From Paeniglutamicibacter terrestris (GTDB taxonomy: Bacteria > Actinomycetota > Actinomycetes > Actinomycetales > Micrococcaceae): a stretch of 64,000 bases of DNA. The stretch covers positions 1 to 64,000 of the forward strand of contig NZ_JAAWVT010000009.1 in assembly GCF_012271785.1 (NCBI RefSeq), given 5' to 3'. Position 1 is the first letter of the stretch; each line of letters starts with the position of its first letter. A program made the translations under genes and the position numbers. Below are positions 54,200-63,824 of the stretch, piece after piece. The notes under the pieces were generated by a model, which was not told where the DNA came from, did no database searches, and saw nothing but the letters and a program-made list of their open reading frames with translations.

Positions 54200-55600
54200 A
54201 TGGTGACTCAGCTATCTTCGACTTCCTCATTGCCCGGACAATCCGCGGTGGGCCCCTCGGCCGACCCCGCACTGGACATCTGGCGCTCCTTGCCCATTGC
54301 CCAGCAACCGACGTGGAGTGAGCACCCACACTACGCGGAGTCGGTGAGTGCCCTTGGCGCGCGCCCTCCGCTAGTTTTTGCCGGTGAGGTTGATGTGCTG
54401 CGCGAGCGGCTGGCCGCTGCCGCACAGGGCAAGGCCTTCCTGCTGCAGGGTGGCGACTGCGCCGAGACCTTCGGCGACGCCACGGCGGATAAGATTTCCG
54501 CCCGCGTGAAGACCATCTTGCAGATGGCCGTCGTGCTCACCTATGGCGCCTCGATGCCGGTGATCAAGATGGGACGTATGGCCGGGCAATTTGCCAAGCC
54601 GCGTTCCTCCAACGATGAAACCCGCGACGGCGTGACGCTCCCGGCCTTCCGCGGCGACATCGTTAATGGTTACGAGTTCACCCCCGAATCCCGCGCCCAT
54701 GATCCGCGCCGGATGGTGGATGCTTACAACACCTCCTCCGCCACGCTGAACCTGATCCGTGCTTTCACCCAGGGTGGTTTTGCCGACCTGCGTTCGGTGC
54801 ACTCCTGGAACGCCGGCTTCATGGCGAACCCAGCGCACACCGCCTACGAGCAGCTTGCCGGCGAGATTGACCGCGCGGTGAAGTTCATGGACGCCTGCGG
54901 AGCCGACTTCGAGGCCCTGAAGCGCACCGAGTTCTTCGCCTCCCACGAGGCCCTGCTGCTGGACTACGAGCGCGCGCTGACCCGCACCGACTCACGCACC
55001 TCTCAGCCGTACGACACCAGCGGGCACTTCCTCTGGATCGGTGAGCGTACCCGCCAGCTCGACGGCGCACACGTTGACTTCCTCTCCCGGGTGCGTAACC
55101 CGATCGGCGTCAAGCTGGGCCCGACCACCACACCTGAGGACGCCCTGGCGCTCATCGAGAAGCTTGACCCGAACCGCGAGCCAGGCCGCCTGACCTTCAT
55201 CACCCGCATGGGCGCGAAGAACATCCGCGAGAAGTTGCCGAACCTGGTCGAGAAGGTCACCGCCTCCGGCGCCCAGGTGCTCTGGGTCACCGATCCGATG
55301 CACGGGAACACCGTCACCTCCGAGAACGGTTACAAGACTCGCAAGTTCGACGACGTCATGGACGAGGTCCGCGGCTTCTTCGAGGTCCACGATTCACTGG
55401 GCACCTTCCCCGGTGGCCTGCACGTGGAAATGACCGGCGACGATGTGGCCGAGTGCCTCGGCGGCGCCGATCCGATTCGTCAAGAACAGTTTGATGACCT
55501 GTACGAGTCGGTCTGCGACCCGCGCTTGAACCACAAACAGTCCTTGGAAATGGCCTTCCTGGTCTCCGGGGCCCTGGCTAAGCGCGGACCACGCGCCTAA
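54200..55600 (+). CDS. aroG: 3-deoxy-7-phosphoheptulonate synthase, class II
   Basis: 466 residues. The plant-type class II fold is shown by RPPLVFAGEVD, FLLQGGDCAETF, GRMAGQFAKPRS, the PTTTPEDALALIEKLDPN region, and the metal-binding DPMHGNT and SLGTFPGGLHVEMTG. It joins PEP and erythrose 4-phosphate as the first step of aromatic biosynthesis. ATG 54200 and GTG 54203 are candidate starts; there is no clear ribosome site, so the message could be leaderless. Ends before a hairpin terminator. Confidence 0.95.
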   Translation: MVTQLSSTSSLPGQSAVGPSADPALDIWRSLPIAQQPTWSEHPHYAESVSALGARPPLVFAGEVDVLRERLAAAAQGKAFLLQGGDCAETFGDATADKISARVKTILQMAVVLTYGASMPVIKMGRMAGQFAKPRSSNDETRDGVTLPAFRGDIVNGYEFTPESRAHDPRRMVDAYNTSSATLNLIRAFTQGGFADLRSVHSWNAGFMANPAHTAYEQLAGEIDRAVKFMDACGADFEALKRTEFFASHEALLLDYERALTRTDSRTSQPYDTSGHFLWIGERTRQLDGAHVDFLSRVRNPIGVKLGPTTTPEDALALIEKLDPNREPGRLTFITRMGAKNIREKLPNLVEKVTASGAQVLWVTDPMHGNTVTSENGYKTRKFDDVMDEVRGFFEVHDSLGTFPGGLHVEMTGDDVAECLGGADPIRQEQFDDLYESVCDPRLNHKQSLEMAFLVSGALAKRGPRA

Positions 55601-55640
55601 ATAAGGACCACCGGCATCGCCTCAGACGATGCACCAGCCG

Positions 55641-55695
55641 ATGGCCGGGGTGCTGCACCTGACTCTTAATGAGTGAGGTGCAGCATCCCGGCCAT
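55641..55695 (+). terminator. Hairpin terminator of the DAHP synthase gene
   Basis: A 20-bp stem (55641-55660 with 55676-55695, one G-T pair); the 15-base loop forms a further ACTC/GAGT stem. Confidence 0.75.
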
Positions 55696-55732
55696 TGCTG
55701 TGTCCGGGATACGCGTGGATCGCCTAAAATTC

Positions 55733-55813
55733 GGGGAGGCCCGAACTCCCCACGATCCGGCAGTACTATCAGGTGCTTGGTCCGTACGCCGAGGGGTCAA
55801 GCTCGGCCCCTCG
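55733..55813 (-). other. Two hairpins downstream of the kinase gene
   Basis: GGGGAG/CTCCCC (55733-55751) and CGAGGGG/CCCCTCG (55790-55813, extended by two more pairs). They lie just past the kinase stop on the - strand and may end its message; no T-run supports this. Confidence 0.4.
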
Positions 55814-55834
55814 TCAAGCGGACCGGCTCAGGGG

Positions 55835-58021
55835 CTAGACCACAACCAGGTGAATCGTTGAGCCCTCCGGCGCGCTACCGTTAGCGGGATCTTGTGAGCT
55901 GACCGTGCCAAAGAAGCCGCCCAAGAATTCCTGCACCTCGAGCTTAAAACCAAGTGCTTCAAGCTCGGTGCGGGCCTGATTCAGCTGCTTACCCTGCACG
56001 TTGGGTACATCGATCATCCGTGGACCGCGCGAAATCACGTACGTGATAGTGGAGCCACGCTCCGCCGTGCCACTCGAGGGTTCCTGTGAGATGACGGTGC
56101 CAACCGGAACGCTGGTGCTGTATTCCTTTGGTGCGGCAGAGCCCTTCAGACCCGCCTTTTTCAACGCGGACTCGGCCTCCTGCGCGCTCATGCCGCCCAC
56201 ATCGGGGACCTCTACCGGTGCCGGTCCACGCGAGATCACCAACGCTACGGGGGCATCGCGGCGCAGCTGCTCACCCTTTTTCGGTTTCTGGCTGACCACC
56301 AGGCCCTCGGCCACGTCCTCCGAGTACTCCTGAGAGACCTTGCCCAGTGTCAGACTGCGGCTCGTGAGCTGTTCGGTGGCGGCAGCTTGTTGCTGACCTT
56401 TGACATCGGGCACGGAAAAAAGCTCCGGCCCCTTGGAAATCATGAGCGTCAGACCTTGAAATCGACGGATCGTTTCTCCTGCGACGGGTTCACTTCCCAC
56501 CACGAGTCCGCGCCCGATCTCTTCGTCAAATATCTCGTTGATGTCGGTCGTCACTCCGGCTTTTGCTAGCCGTTCCACGGCGGCATCCTGCGACATGCCG
56601 CTGAGTCGTGGAATCTGAATGGGTGCGCCGGGTCCCATCCCGAAGAACAGACTGACGGCGGTAACCAGCGCGATGAGCAGCGTCAAGATGATGCCGATCA
56701 GCCATTTGCGCCGTGCCGGGGACCTCGGTGCCAGCTCGTGGGTGGGGATCTGGGCGTTCTTCCGCCACGCCAGCTCGGCGGCCTTCGAATTCTTCTTGGC
56801 CTGCCGGGCGGAGATGGGCCGTTGCGGGGTGACGGCGATCGCCTGGGTTGCCGACGCAGCTGCCGCTGCCGTGTTGGTCTGGTCCCACTGACCCGAAAAG
56901 ACCTGAGTATGCTCGGCATTGCCAAGCACCGTGGTCTGCTCCCCGATGCCCGCCAACGCTCGGGTGGCATCGTCTTGGCCGGTAGCGCCAGCGTGAGTGG
57001 GGGATTGCGCCACGGTGGAGTCCGCGTCAGCGCCCGAGGCCAGAAGGCGTCCGGCGGCCGAATCGCGGTACTCCTGAGCCTGAGCGAGCCGGTCATGCAC
57101 GGAGGTGTGCGGGCTCAGCGCCGGCGGAATCAGGTCCTTGATGCCACCTAAGGTCTGCGAACCCAGATCAAGCTGCGCGCTTGAAAGCGAGTCGTGGATC
57201 TGCTTCAGATCACTGAGGAGGAAGGAAGCATTCTGCGGTCGATCCTCGGGGTCCTTATTGGTGCAGTACGCCACCAGCTCATCGAGCTCGGGAGATAACC
57301 CCGGTACGGCGGCCGACGGGGCGGGCGTCTGATCGTGGATGTGCTTGTAGGCCAGTCCATAGGCGCTTTCCGCGGTGAAGGGCTGGCGGCCGGTGAGCAA
57401 CTCATAGGCGATGATGCCCACGGCATAAATGTCGCTGCGTTCATCCGAGGGTTCACCCTTGGCCAGCTCGGGGGAGATGTAGGCGGCAGTACCGAAGAAG
57501 TTGGTGGCGTTGGTGTGTGCGGAGGAGGCACGAGCCAGACCAAAGTCGGCCACCTTGATGCGGCCCTCATCGGAGATCAGCACGTTGGCTGGCTTCATGT
57601 CACGGTGCACGATGCCTTCCTCGTGCGCCACCGACAGCCCCGTGCAGATGGCCTGGAGCACCACTAGTGCCTGACGTGGGGTGTAACGGCCTCGGCTGTT
57701 AAGCGATTCGCGCAGGTTCAACCCGCGCACAAACTCCATCACCAGGTAGGCGGTATTGCGCGAGACGTGGTGATCAATGATGCCCACGATGTTGTCGTGG
57801 GTGAGACCGGCCGCGATGATCGCCTCGGAAGCGAAACGCTCCAAAACCGCAGGGTCGGAGGTCAGATGGGCATGAAGAATCTTGACTGCCACGGTGCGGT
57901 GAAGTCGCACGTCCATGGCGCGGTACACGGTGGCCATGCCGCCGTCGGCGATGCGTGCGTCGAGGCGGTAACGCTCATCAAGCGTTGTTCCGATGCGGGG
58001 GTCGATGTGTGGTTCACTCAC
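55835..58021 (-). CDS. PASTA-domain Ser/Thr protein kinase
   Basis: 728 residues, GTG start. The kinase domain (about 15-280) has the glycine loop IADGGMATVY, Lys47 in TVAVKI, HRDMKPAN with Asp141 and DFG with Asp159. A Ser/Thr/Ala-rich juxtamembrane segment precedes a membrane helix (about 437-460, IGIILTLLIALVTAVSLFFG), and four PASTA repeats (about 465-728) face outside. It belongs to the PknB/PknL type, binding cell-wall fragments. The position next to class II DAHP synthase matches mycobacterial PknL, though that kinase lacks PASTA domains. Its targets may include GarA. Confidence 0.93.
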   Translation of the reverse strand: MSEPHIDPRIGTTLDERYRLDARIADGGMATVYRAMDVRLHRTVAVKILHAHLTSDPAVLERFASEAIIAAGLTHDNIVGIIDHHVSRNTAYLVMEFVRGLNLRESLNSRGRYTPRQALVVLQAICTGLSVAHEEGIVHRDMKPANVLISDEGRIKVADFGLARASSAHTNATNFFGTAAYISPELAKGEPSDERSDIYAVGIIAYELLTGRQPFTAESAYGLAYKHIHDQTPAPSAAVPGLSPELDELVAYCTNKDPEDRPQNASFLLSDLKQIHDSLSSAQLDLGSQTLGGIKDLIPPALSPHTSVHDRLAQAQEYRDSAAGRLLASGADADSTVAQSPTHAGATGQDDATRALAGIGEQTTVLGNAEHTQVFSGQWDQTNTAAAAASATQAIAVTPQRPISARQAKKNSKAAELAWRKNAQIPTHELAPRSPARRKWLIGIILTLLIALVTAVSLFFGMGPGAPIQIPRLSGMSQDAAVERLAKAGVTTDINEIFDEEIGRGLVVGSEPVAGETIRRFQGLTLMISKGPELFSVPDVKGQQQAAATEQLTSRSLTLGKVSQEYSEDVAEGLVVSQKPKKGEQLRRDAPVALVISRGPAPVEVPDVGGMSAQEAESALKKAGLKGSAAPKEYSTSVPVGTVISQEPSSGTAERGSTITYVISRGPRMIDVPNVQGKQLNQARTELEALGFKLEVQEFLGGFFGTVSSQDPANGSAPEGSTIHLVVV

Positions 58022-58065
58022 TTATTGATCGTAACCAGTGCTGGAAGGGAAGGCGGAACTCGCAA

Positions 58066-58098
58066 CACGATGCTGCACCCGGTTGTTGCAGCATCGTG
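58066..58098. other. 12-bp hairpin between the kinase and whiB genes
   Basis: CACGATGCTGCA and TGCAGCATCGTG, with a nine-base loop. It lies upstream of the kinase GTG and downstream of the whiB terminator, so it is part of the kinase promoter or leader region. Confidence 0.45.
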
Positions 58099-58126
58099 AG
58101 GTTCGCCGCGCCAGATGAAAACAAAA

Positions 58127-58158
58127 GAGGGGCCGGTCCACCTGCGAACCGGTCCCTC
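58127..58158 (-). terminator. Terminator of whiB
   Basis: An 11-bp stem (GAGGGGCCGGT with ACCGGTCCCTC, one G-T). On the - strand it is followed by TTTTGTTTTC. Confidence 0.75.
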
Positions 58159-58188
58159 ATGATGAAATGTGCTGGAGCACCGCTGGAA

Positions 58189-58437
58189 TTAGGAAGCGCG
58201 GCGTGCCCGAGCTGCCCGACGCTTCAGCGCCCGACGCTCGTCTTCGCTCATACCGCCCCAAACACCGGCATCTTGGCCGGATTCGATGGCCCACGCCAAG
58301 CAGGTGTCCACGACGGGGCACCGTCGGCAGACACTTTTAGCTTCTTCAATCTGGAGCAGAGCCGGTCCGGTGTTTCCTACCGGGAAGAATAGTTCCGGGT
58401 CCTTGTCCAGACAAGCCGCGCGGCTACGCCAATCCAT
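58189..58437 (-). CDS. WhiB-family iron-sulfur regulator
   Basis: 82 residues. The four cluster-binding cysteines are Cys9, Cys37, Cys40 and Cys46 (SVCRRCPVVDTC), followed by the GVWGGM turn and a basic tail (RRALKRRAARARRAS) that contacts DNA. Size and motifs fit WhiB1, an essential NO-responsive protein, but other short WhiB proteins look alike. Divergent promoter region lies to the right. Confidence 0.92.
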   Translation of the reverse strand: MDWRSRAACLDKDPELFFPVGNTGPALLQIEEAKSVCRRCPVVDTCLAWAIESGQDAGVWGGMSEDERRALKRRAARARRAS

Positions 58438-58761
58438 GCTTGTTGATGCTCCTTGAATGTAGGAAAATGAGGGGGATCGCCCTAGCTAATCCGCCGGGGC
58501 AAAAGCAATGCGACGGGTGAATTGCTATACCCGAACGACTGCCTAACAAGGTTTTCATGTTACGTTCACGTAAACAAGGGGCCCGTGTCGCAAATAGCTC
58601 CGCATCCTTGAGTGCTTGGTCACAAGGTCAAGTTTCAAGGGTGTGACTAACAGGTTTCCCTCGCTGTGACAAGGGTGTTCTGAGGCACTTTTGACTCACT
58701 TGGTGCCTCGGGCGCTTCGGCCACTTCGCGTCCGGGATGGACTCCGTACTAGATTTGACGG
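58438..58761. other. Intergenic region upstream of whiB, 324 bases
   Basis: No coding region. On the - strand TATAGC (58524-58529) could be a -10 for whiB, about 90 bases before its start. On the + strand TAGATT (58750-58755) lies six bases before GTG 58762 and would give a leaderless message for the next gene. Confidence 0.5.
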
Positions 58762-59205
58762 GTGACTAACCAGCCAGCCTCCACCGCAAATCTCCCCTCG
58801 CCCCAGCACCGCCCGTTCTCGGTGTGGGTCGTTACCGTGCTGTTGCTTCTAGAGGGCCTCGCGGTACTCGGCTATGCACTGAGCTACGCACTGCAACTGG
58901 GAGCTGCCGGCGCGCTGGGTATGGGGGCACGGATCTTCATGCTGGTGCTCATCGTGATCGCGGGCGCCTGGCAATTGCTGGTCGCTCACCATTTCTTCCG
59001 GGGACGGGCCTGGACGCGTGCCGCAGTATTGTTCTGGCAGGTCTTCCAAATTATTCTGGCGATCCCGTATTTCCAATCCGGTGACGCACTCATGGCGTGG
59101 GCTTGGTTGGTTCCTGCTGCCGCCATCACGGTACTGCTCTTTGACCCGAGGGTCACGGCATTCTTGGGCGACCGTCTCGGTACGCAGTCCCCGACGGCAA
59201 ACTAA
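58762..59205 (+). CDS. Small four-helix membrane protein
   Basis: 147 residues, GTG start with no ribosome site, probably leaderless. Four hydrophobic helices (VWVVTVLLLLEGLAVLGYAL, then around MGARIFMLVLIVIAGAWQLL, then AVLFWQVFQIILAIPYF, then AWLVPAAAITVLLF). The second-helix region carries a conserved-looking HHFFRGRAWTRA loop. No family I can name. It converges on the EssC-like gene, 37 bases away. Confidence 0.75.
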   Translation: MTNQPASTANLPSPQHRPFSVWVVTVLLLLEGLAVLGYALSYALQLGAAGALGMGARIFMLVLIVIAGAWQLLVAHHFFRGRAWTRAAVLFWQVFQIILAIPYFQSGDALMAWAWLVPAAAITVLLFDPRVTAFLGDRLGTQSPTAN

Positions 59206-59242
59206 GCACGGCGGCTGTCTCGGTGTCCGCGGAATCGATGAC

Positions 59243-62200
59243 CTACCCGGCTACCGAGGGCGTTTGATTCACACACTGGATCTGTCGGATGATCCCGTGA
59301 TCAAAAACCAACGCCCGACCTCGTATGCTGCGAACCACGGGCGAAAGCCTGAAGCCACTCGGGTCAGCGTCCGCTCCGAATTGCGGGTCAAGTACCAAGA
59401 ACGAGCGCTGATCGCGCACCACCGCCGAGAGTCCCAATTCAAAGAGCAGGCGTGCGGATGGTTCCGCGCTGAGTACCACCTGAAGATTCGCGCCGAGCAA
59501 AACCTGAATGGCCCGCGAAGCTTCGCTCACACGCCTATCTGCACGCTCAATCAGAACCCGCGACACCCCTGGATGCCCGGCGAGGAACTCGGTGGCGTCG
59601 GTGGGAAGCTGCTGTTCTTCGCGAAAACGTACCGTGTGCCCAGCCTCCGAATGTCCCAACATAGCCAGATGGTTCATCAGACGCTCCTTTCCCGCACCCT
59701 CACGCCCGATGACGATCCCACAGGATCCGGGGGACCAGATGAAGGCAGCATTGTCCGGTCCGCACACCCCGATGGCCAAGGCCGGAGGTAACGTGCTTGA
59801 GCTTTCGAGCCGAGAGAGCTCGTGGGAGGAGAGCCGATCTGGCAATTCTAGATTGCGGATCCAGAGCTTCGGAGGCGTTTCGGCCGCCCGGTTGCCATCC
59901 GGGGGCCCATCGAGCAATTGAAACTCAACACCTTTAGCCGGCTCCTGCGGGGCAATCACGATTCCACGCCCCTCATGCGGGGATACTTTGCGCAGTGGGG
60001 GCCAACCCATCAGCACTTCCGGGCCGGCTCCACGGGGCAAATACCATCGGGTTTCGCACAATGAGGCTGCACGCGAACCGGTGAGATCACGATCCCCACA
60101 GATCACCAGCGCACGACCAAGCTGGGGCGCCATACGGGCAAAGCCGGTCAGGAAGGCCTCAAGACGCATGAAGGCATTCGCCTCCAACACCTGCGCCCAA
60201 CCTCCCAGCCCGCAGACCACCAGGAGAACCTGGCCCACACACGCAGGATTTCCCAGTTGAAGCAGCAACTCGTTGATCCGCCAGCTATCCCCGGGACCGA
60301 AATATCCGCCCACGGACCCATGCGCACCGAGTGATTCCAAGGTCCCGTTGCCATCGAGCAGCATGGCGGGAATCGTGAGTCCTCGCTGATTGGCGGCATG
60401 GATCAGCAGTTCTGGAACCCTCTCGATCCCCGACCCGGGTAAACCGCAGACCATCAGTCTGGGGGTGTTGGCAGGGTCGAAAACCAACGCTTCGGCCTGT
60501 GGCAACGCAGGACGATCCACCAGCCCCACGATGCCCTGTTCGGGCGGGACCCGGCGGGCGACCGAACGCGGAATCCGGGCCAGCGTGGCCTTCAGCGCCG
60601 GCGAAAACGGATTGACTGCCGGTTCCACCTCCTGATAGCGGGCCCGAATCGATGCCACCAGCAATTGCAGTTCTCCTCCCGTGGCATCGGCGGAGTCCTC
60701 GTCGGAACCGGGGTTCAAGGCCAGTGCCATACTAAAAAGTTCGGTGCCCAGGCTCGACCCAAAAGCGCGCACCGCGGCCGGAACGCTGGGCCGGGCATTA
60801 ACCCGAGCTCGGAATAACTCCGCGGGGCCCGCTCCTCGACGAAAATACGCCATCCCCGGGACGCTCGGATCCAGCCGGGCGGCCGCCCCGGTGGAGATCA
60901 GATCGTTGGATTCGAACTCGCCGATCGTCCGAAGCGCGATCACGGTACCGATGTTGGCCCGCAGTGGTGCGCTGATGATTCCGGCCGGACGCTGAGTGCT
61001 GAGCACCAGATGAACCCCCAGGGACCTGCCGACCGTGGCAATGTGCACCATGCGTTCCAGGGCTTCGGGGAGCTCCGTGGCAAAGACGCGGAACTCGTCG
61101 ATGACCACCACCAGGCGCGCTAGTGGGGGATCGGATGCAGTGCGCGTGTGGTGGAAATCCTTCCAATCGGTGGCACCGTAGCTGGCCAGAAACTTCTCAC
61201 GCCGCTGCAGCTCGTGTCCCAGAAGTTCTAAAATTCGTTCCCCGGCAGCGGCGTCCAGATCCGTCACAATGTTCTGGACATGAGGTAGCCCGCTCAGCGG
61301 CGCTAATGTCGCTCCACCCTTAAAGTCCACCAACATGAAGGCCAGCTCATCGGGCGCCGTCCCCGCGGCAAAACCCAGTACCAGCGTCCGGAGCAGCTCA
61401 GATTTCCCCGAGCCAGTGGTACCCGCGATCAATAGGTGCGGCCCATCCGCCTCCATGTCCAGATGCAGGGGACCACCCTCGCTATCGCCGATGATGGCAG
61501 TAAGCCGGTGAGCGATCCCGGGCACCTCCTCGATTCCCTCGCCGATCGCACCTCCTTCGACGTCTTGCCCGCTATCTGCATCACGCGTGTTGGCGGTGGG
61601 GATAGAGAGACCGGTGCCCGGAGTTGTACCGAGGTCCGAAGGCAGCAGCAGAGCGATGGCGTTTGCCAGCGCTCGCATCGAGATCGCCTCTAGTTCGGGG
61701 TGAAGTTCGGCATCAAAACCGGCGTTCCGCTGCTCAGATGTATCCCCGGAGCGCGAAGCGCCCGATGAGTTCCCGGCGGGAGAGTAGGCACCGGTGAATC
61801 TACCTCCACGGCCACGTCCACGCCCCGACGCCGATGACCGGGGCCGTCCGCCGCCGGGTGAGGCAGGTAGACCCAACGCCCAGGGGTTATGAGCGCGCCC
61901 TTCGGATCGCAACAGCACGGTCTGTGCGGCTACATCGATGAGTACCTCCGCCTCGGTGCCCGGATCGGGACCACCACAAAACAGCCAGCTGCTGCCCGCC
62001 GAGGGCATCTGCGCCCGCTCATCGTTCGATTTCTGGTACATCTCGGCGGCCCAGCAGCGCAGCACAATGGTGGGCAGCGGTGAGGACGGCAGCGAGGCGC
62101 CGGTTGGGATGACCCTGACGCCGGCCAGCATCAGGAACTCCGCCGGAAGGAAACCGGCTGGACCCAATACCACCAGCCGGAGCGCGCCAGAATTCAGTAG

Positions 62201-63391
62201 CGGAAGCCATCTCACGATGGCTGCCCGCAGCACTGGTCCCCACGTCGTCTCGGTGCCCTTGAACCACACCCCACGTCCGGGAGGCAGACGCAACAGCACC
62301 GGGGAATCGGACAGGACCCCGGGTTCAATGGCCATCGAAGAATCGGTGGCGAGCGCTCGCCGAACATGATCCTGCCGGCGTTTTCGCGCCCGACGCTTCG
62401 CCCCGCGCCGGTGAGAGGCCTTTGGCGGTGGGGGATCTGCACCACCGGTGGTCTTCAACCAGGCGCTGCCCCTGCCGCGACCGATCACCAACGCGGGAAG
62501 CTTATCGGTGCCCACTGCGCTGGACCCAGCAAGGCCTGCCGCCACGGCGCCGACCGGCGGTGCTAGATCCTCACGTCGTGTGGCATCCATCAGCGTCGCG
62601 GCGATCCACGCCCGACGAAAGCGTTTCCGCGCACTCAAAATCATGAGCGCGGGCAAGCCTCCGGTCAGCAGCGAGATGGCCGAAAAAGCCAGAAAGAACA
62701 CGCTATGCGTCATCAAAAATAGCCCGACGCCCAATCCCAGAGGAGCCAACGCGCCAACCAACAACATCGCTAAACGACTTCCTGGTTCGGTTGCGTCGAT
62801 CACTACGGGTTCCGGCGGCCACCGCGGATTTCCCTCGGGCATACCGCGTGCCGGAAGTACGGCAAAGCTGCTAGTTCCGGCGGTGAAGGTGTCTCCCAGG
62901 AGTATCCGTCGTTCGGTGATGGGCAACTGGGCGAAAAACACCCCGTTGGCCGAACCCTCGTCGCTGAGCACGATGGAGGTGTCATTCACCCGCAGCAAAG
63001 CGTGTCGGCGCGAGAGCTGGAGGTCACCAACGGATAGATCAACCTCGCCCCGGCCCAGCGCATAAACACCGCGGCGCAGGTGCAGCGAACCTCCCGGGTC
63101 GGGACCGCGCAGTACCACCAGCACCGGGGAACTACCCCTACGCAGTGACATTGATCCGCGGACCGCTGCCGGGTCCATCGGCGCATCACCGAGCAAGATC
63201 CGGCCCTGGAGCGGCAGCCGCTCTACCTGCTCGAGGTTCCGATCCGACCAAAACCAGCGCACCGTTGGCCAGCGGCGGTGAAGTTCCGCCGCCAACACCG
63301 CCCCGGCAACGGGCTCTGCTGCCGCTACCTCAAGGAGCAACGGCATCCCCAGAACGGGGGAGACAAGCTGGATGTACAGTACTTTTCCCAT
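59243..63391 (-). CDS. Large FHA/FtsK-SpoIIIE ATPase, EssC-like
   Basis: 1382 residues. A forkhead-associated domain lies at about 105-175 (ALGRGEVDLSVGD, LSRRHALL, SANGVFF), two adjacent membrane helices at about 207-253, and three ATPase-like modules. Module 1 is complete: Walker A GTTGSGKS with Lys663, Walker B VVVIDEF with Asp765/Glu766, and TQRPAG. Module 2 has lost the lysine (GLPGSGIE, near 983). Module 3 keeps GREGAGKE with Lys1235 but has no clear Walker B. This is the EssC/EccC order of type VII secretion, with only the first site likely active for motor function. No WXG100 or EccB-like gene is visible here. The gene points away from a Tad-type ATPase gene. Confidence 0.8.
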   Translation of the reverse strand: MGKVLYIQLVSPVLGMPLLLEVAAAEPVAGAVLAAELHRRWPTVRWFWSDRNLEQVERLPLQGRILLGDAPMDPAAVRGSMSLRRGSSPVLVVLRGPDPGGSLHLRRGVYALGRGEVDLSVGDLQLSRRHALLRVNDTSIVLSDEGSANGVFFAQLPITERRILLGDTFTAGTSSFAVLPARGMPEGNPRWPPEPVVIDATEPGSRLAMLLVGALAPLGLGVGLFLMTHSVFFLAFSAISLLTGGLPALMILSARKRFRRAWIAATLMDATRREDLAPPVGAVAAGLAGSSAVGTDKLPALVIGRGRGSAWLKTTGGADPPPPKASHRRGAKRRARKRRQDHVRRALATDSSMAIEPGVLSDSPVLLRLPPGRGVWFKGTETTWGPVLRAAIVRWLPLLNSGALRLVVLGPAGFLPAEFLMLAGVRVIPTGASLPSSPLPTIVLRCWAAEMYQKSNDERAQMPSAGSSWLFCGGPDPGTEAEVLIDVAAQTVLLRSEGRAHNPWALGLPASPGGGRPRSSASGRGRGRGGRFTGAYSPAGNSSGASRSGDTSEQRNAGFDAELHPELEAISMRALANAIALLLPSDLGTTPGTGLSIPTANTRDADSGQDVEGGAIGEGIEEVPGIAHRLTAIIGDSEGGPLHLDMEADGPHLLIAGTTGSGKSELLRTLVLGFAAGTAPDELAFMLVDFKGGATLAPLSGLPHVQNIVTDLDAAAGERILELLGHELQRREKFLASYGATDWKDFHHTRTASDPPLARLVVVIDEFRVFATELPEALERMVHIATVGRSLGVHLVLSTQRPAGIISAPLRANIGTVIALRTIGEFESNDLISTGAAARLDPSVPGMAYFRRGAGPAELFRARVNARPSVPAAVRAFGSSLGTELFSMALALNPGSDEDSADATGGELQLLVASIRARYQEVEPAVNPFSPALKATLARIPRSVARRVPPEQGIVGLVDRPALPQAEALVFDPANTPRLMVCGLPGSGIERVPELLIHAANQRGLTIPAMLLDGNGTLESLGAHGSVGGYFGPGDSWRINELLLQLGNPACVGQVLLVVCGLGGWAQVLEANAFMRLEAFLTGFARMAPQLGRALVICGDRDLTGSRAASLCETRWYLPRGAGPEVLMGWPPLRKVSPHEGRGIVIAPQEPAKGVEFQLLDGPPDGNRAAETPPKLWIRNLELPDRLSSHELSRLESSSTLPPALAIGVCGPDNAAFIWSPGSCGIVIGREGAGKERLMNHLAMLGHSEAGHTVRFREEQQLPTDATEFLAGHPGVSRVLIERADRRVSEASRAIQVLLGANLQVVLSAEPSARLLFELGLSAVVRDQRSFLVLDPQFGADADPSGFRLSPVVRSIRGRALVFDHGIIRQIQCVNQTPSVAG

Positions 63392-63824
63392 GGCCTTCCG
63401 CGCCCACTGTTCCTTCCCTGGCTGCCGCGGGCTATCGCTGGTGGGCCAGTTGTTGATCTGCTGCTGAGTCGCCGGGGTGTTCTCGAGTTTTGACCCGCGA
63501 ACGGGCGGATTTCACGTTGTGCGGCAGGTTTCTAATGTAGGGGTGAGCCGGGGTACCGACCGGGTCACGGGTGCGCGGCTGTGGATCGATGAGGGCTTCA
63601 TCGTGATGACTTCTCCACAGATGTGGCTGGAGCCTTGATGCTGCGGCCGTGCGCGAGTATGGTCACGGTACTGCGCACTACAGCTAACTGGATATCGCCG
63701 ATCGCCAGCACCAACGGGAACCGAACATGCGAGGCAGGCACCCCGTCCCACCCTTCCCGTCCGCTTCGTCGAGCGGCTCCGTTTCCGACCTACCCCGGAA
63801 GCGGTTTACGGGCGGAGAAGCACC
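63392..63824. other. Divergent region between the EssC-like and Tad-type ATPase genes
   Basis: 433 bases with no convincing gene; open frames at 63512-63751 (-) and 63623-63856 (+) lack ribosome sites and normal codon use. It should hold both promoters. CTCATGTTCGG-type repeats or operators were not recognised. Confidence 0.5.

Noticed and set aside
63512-63751. 79-codon frame between the EssC-like and Tad-type genes
   Set aside because: No ribosome site, unusual composition and position in the divergent promoter region.
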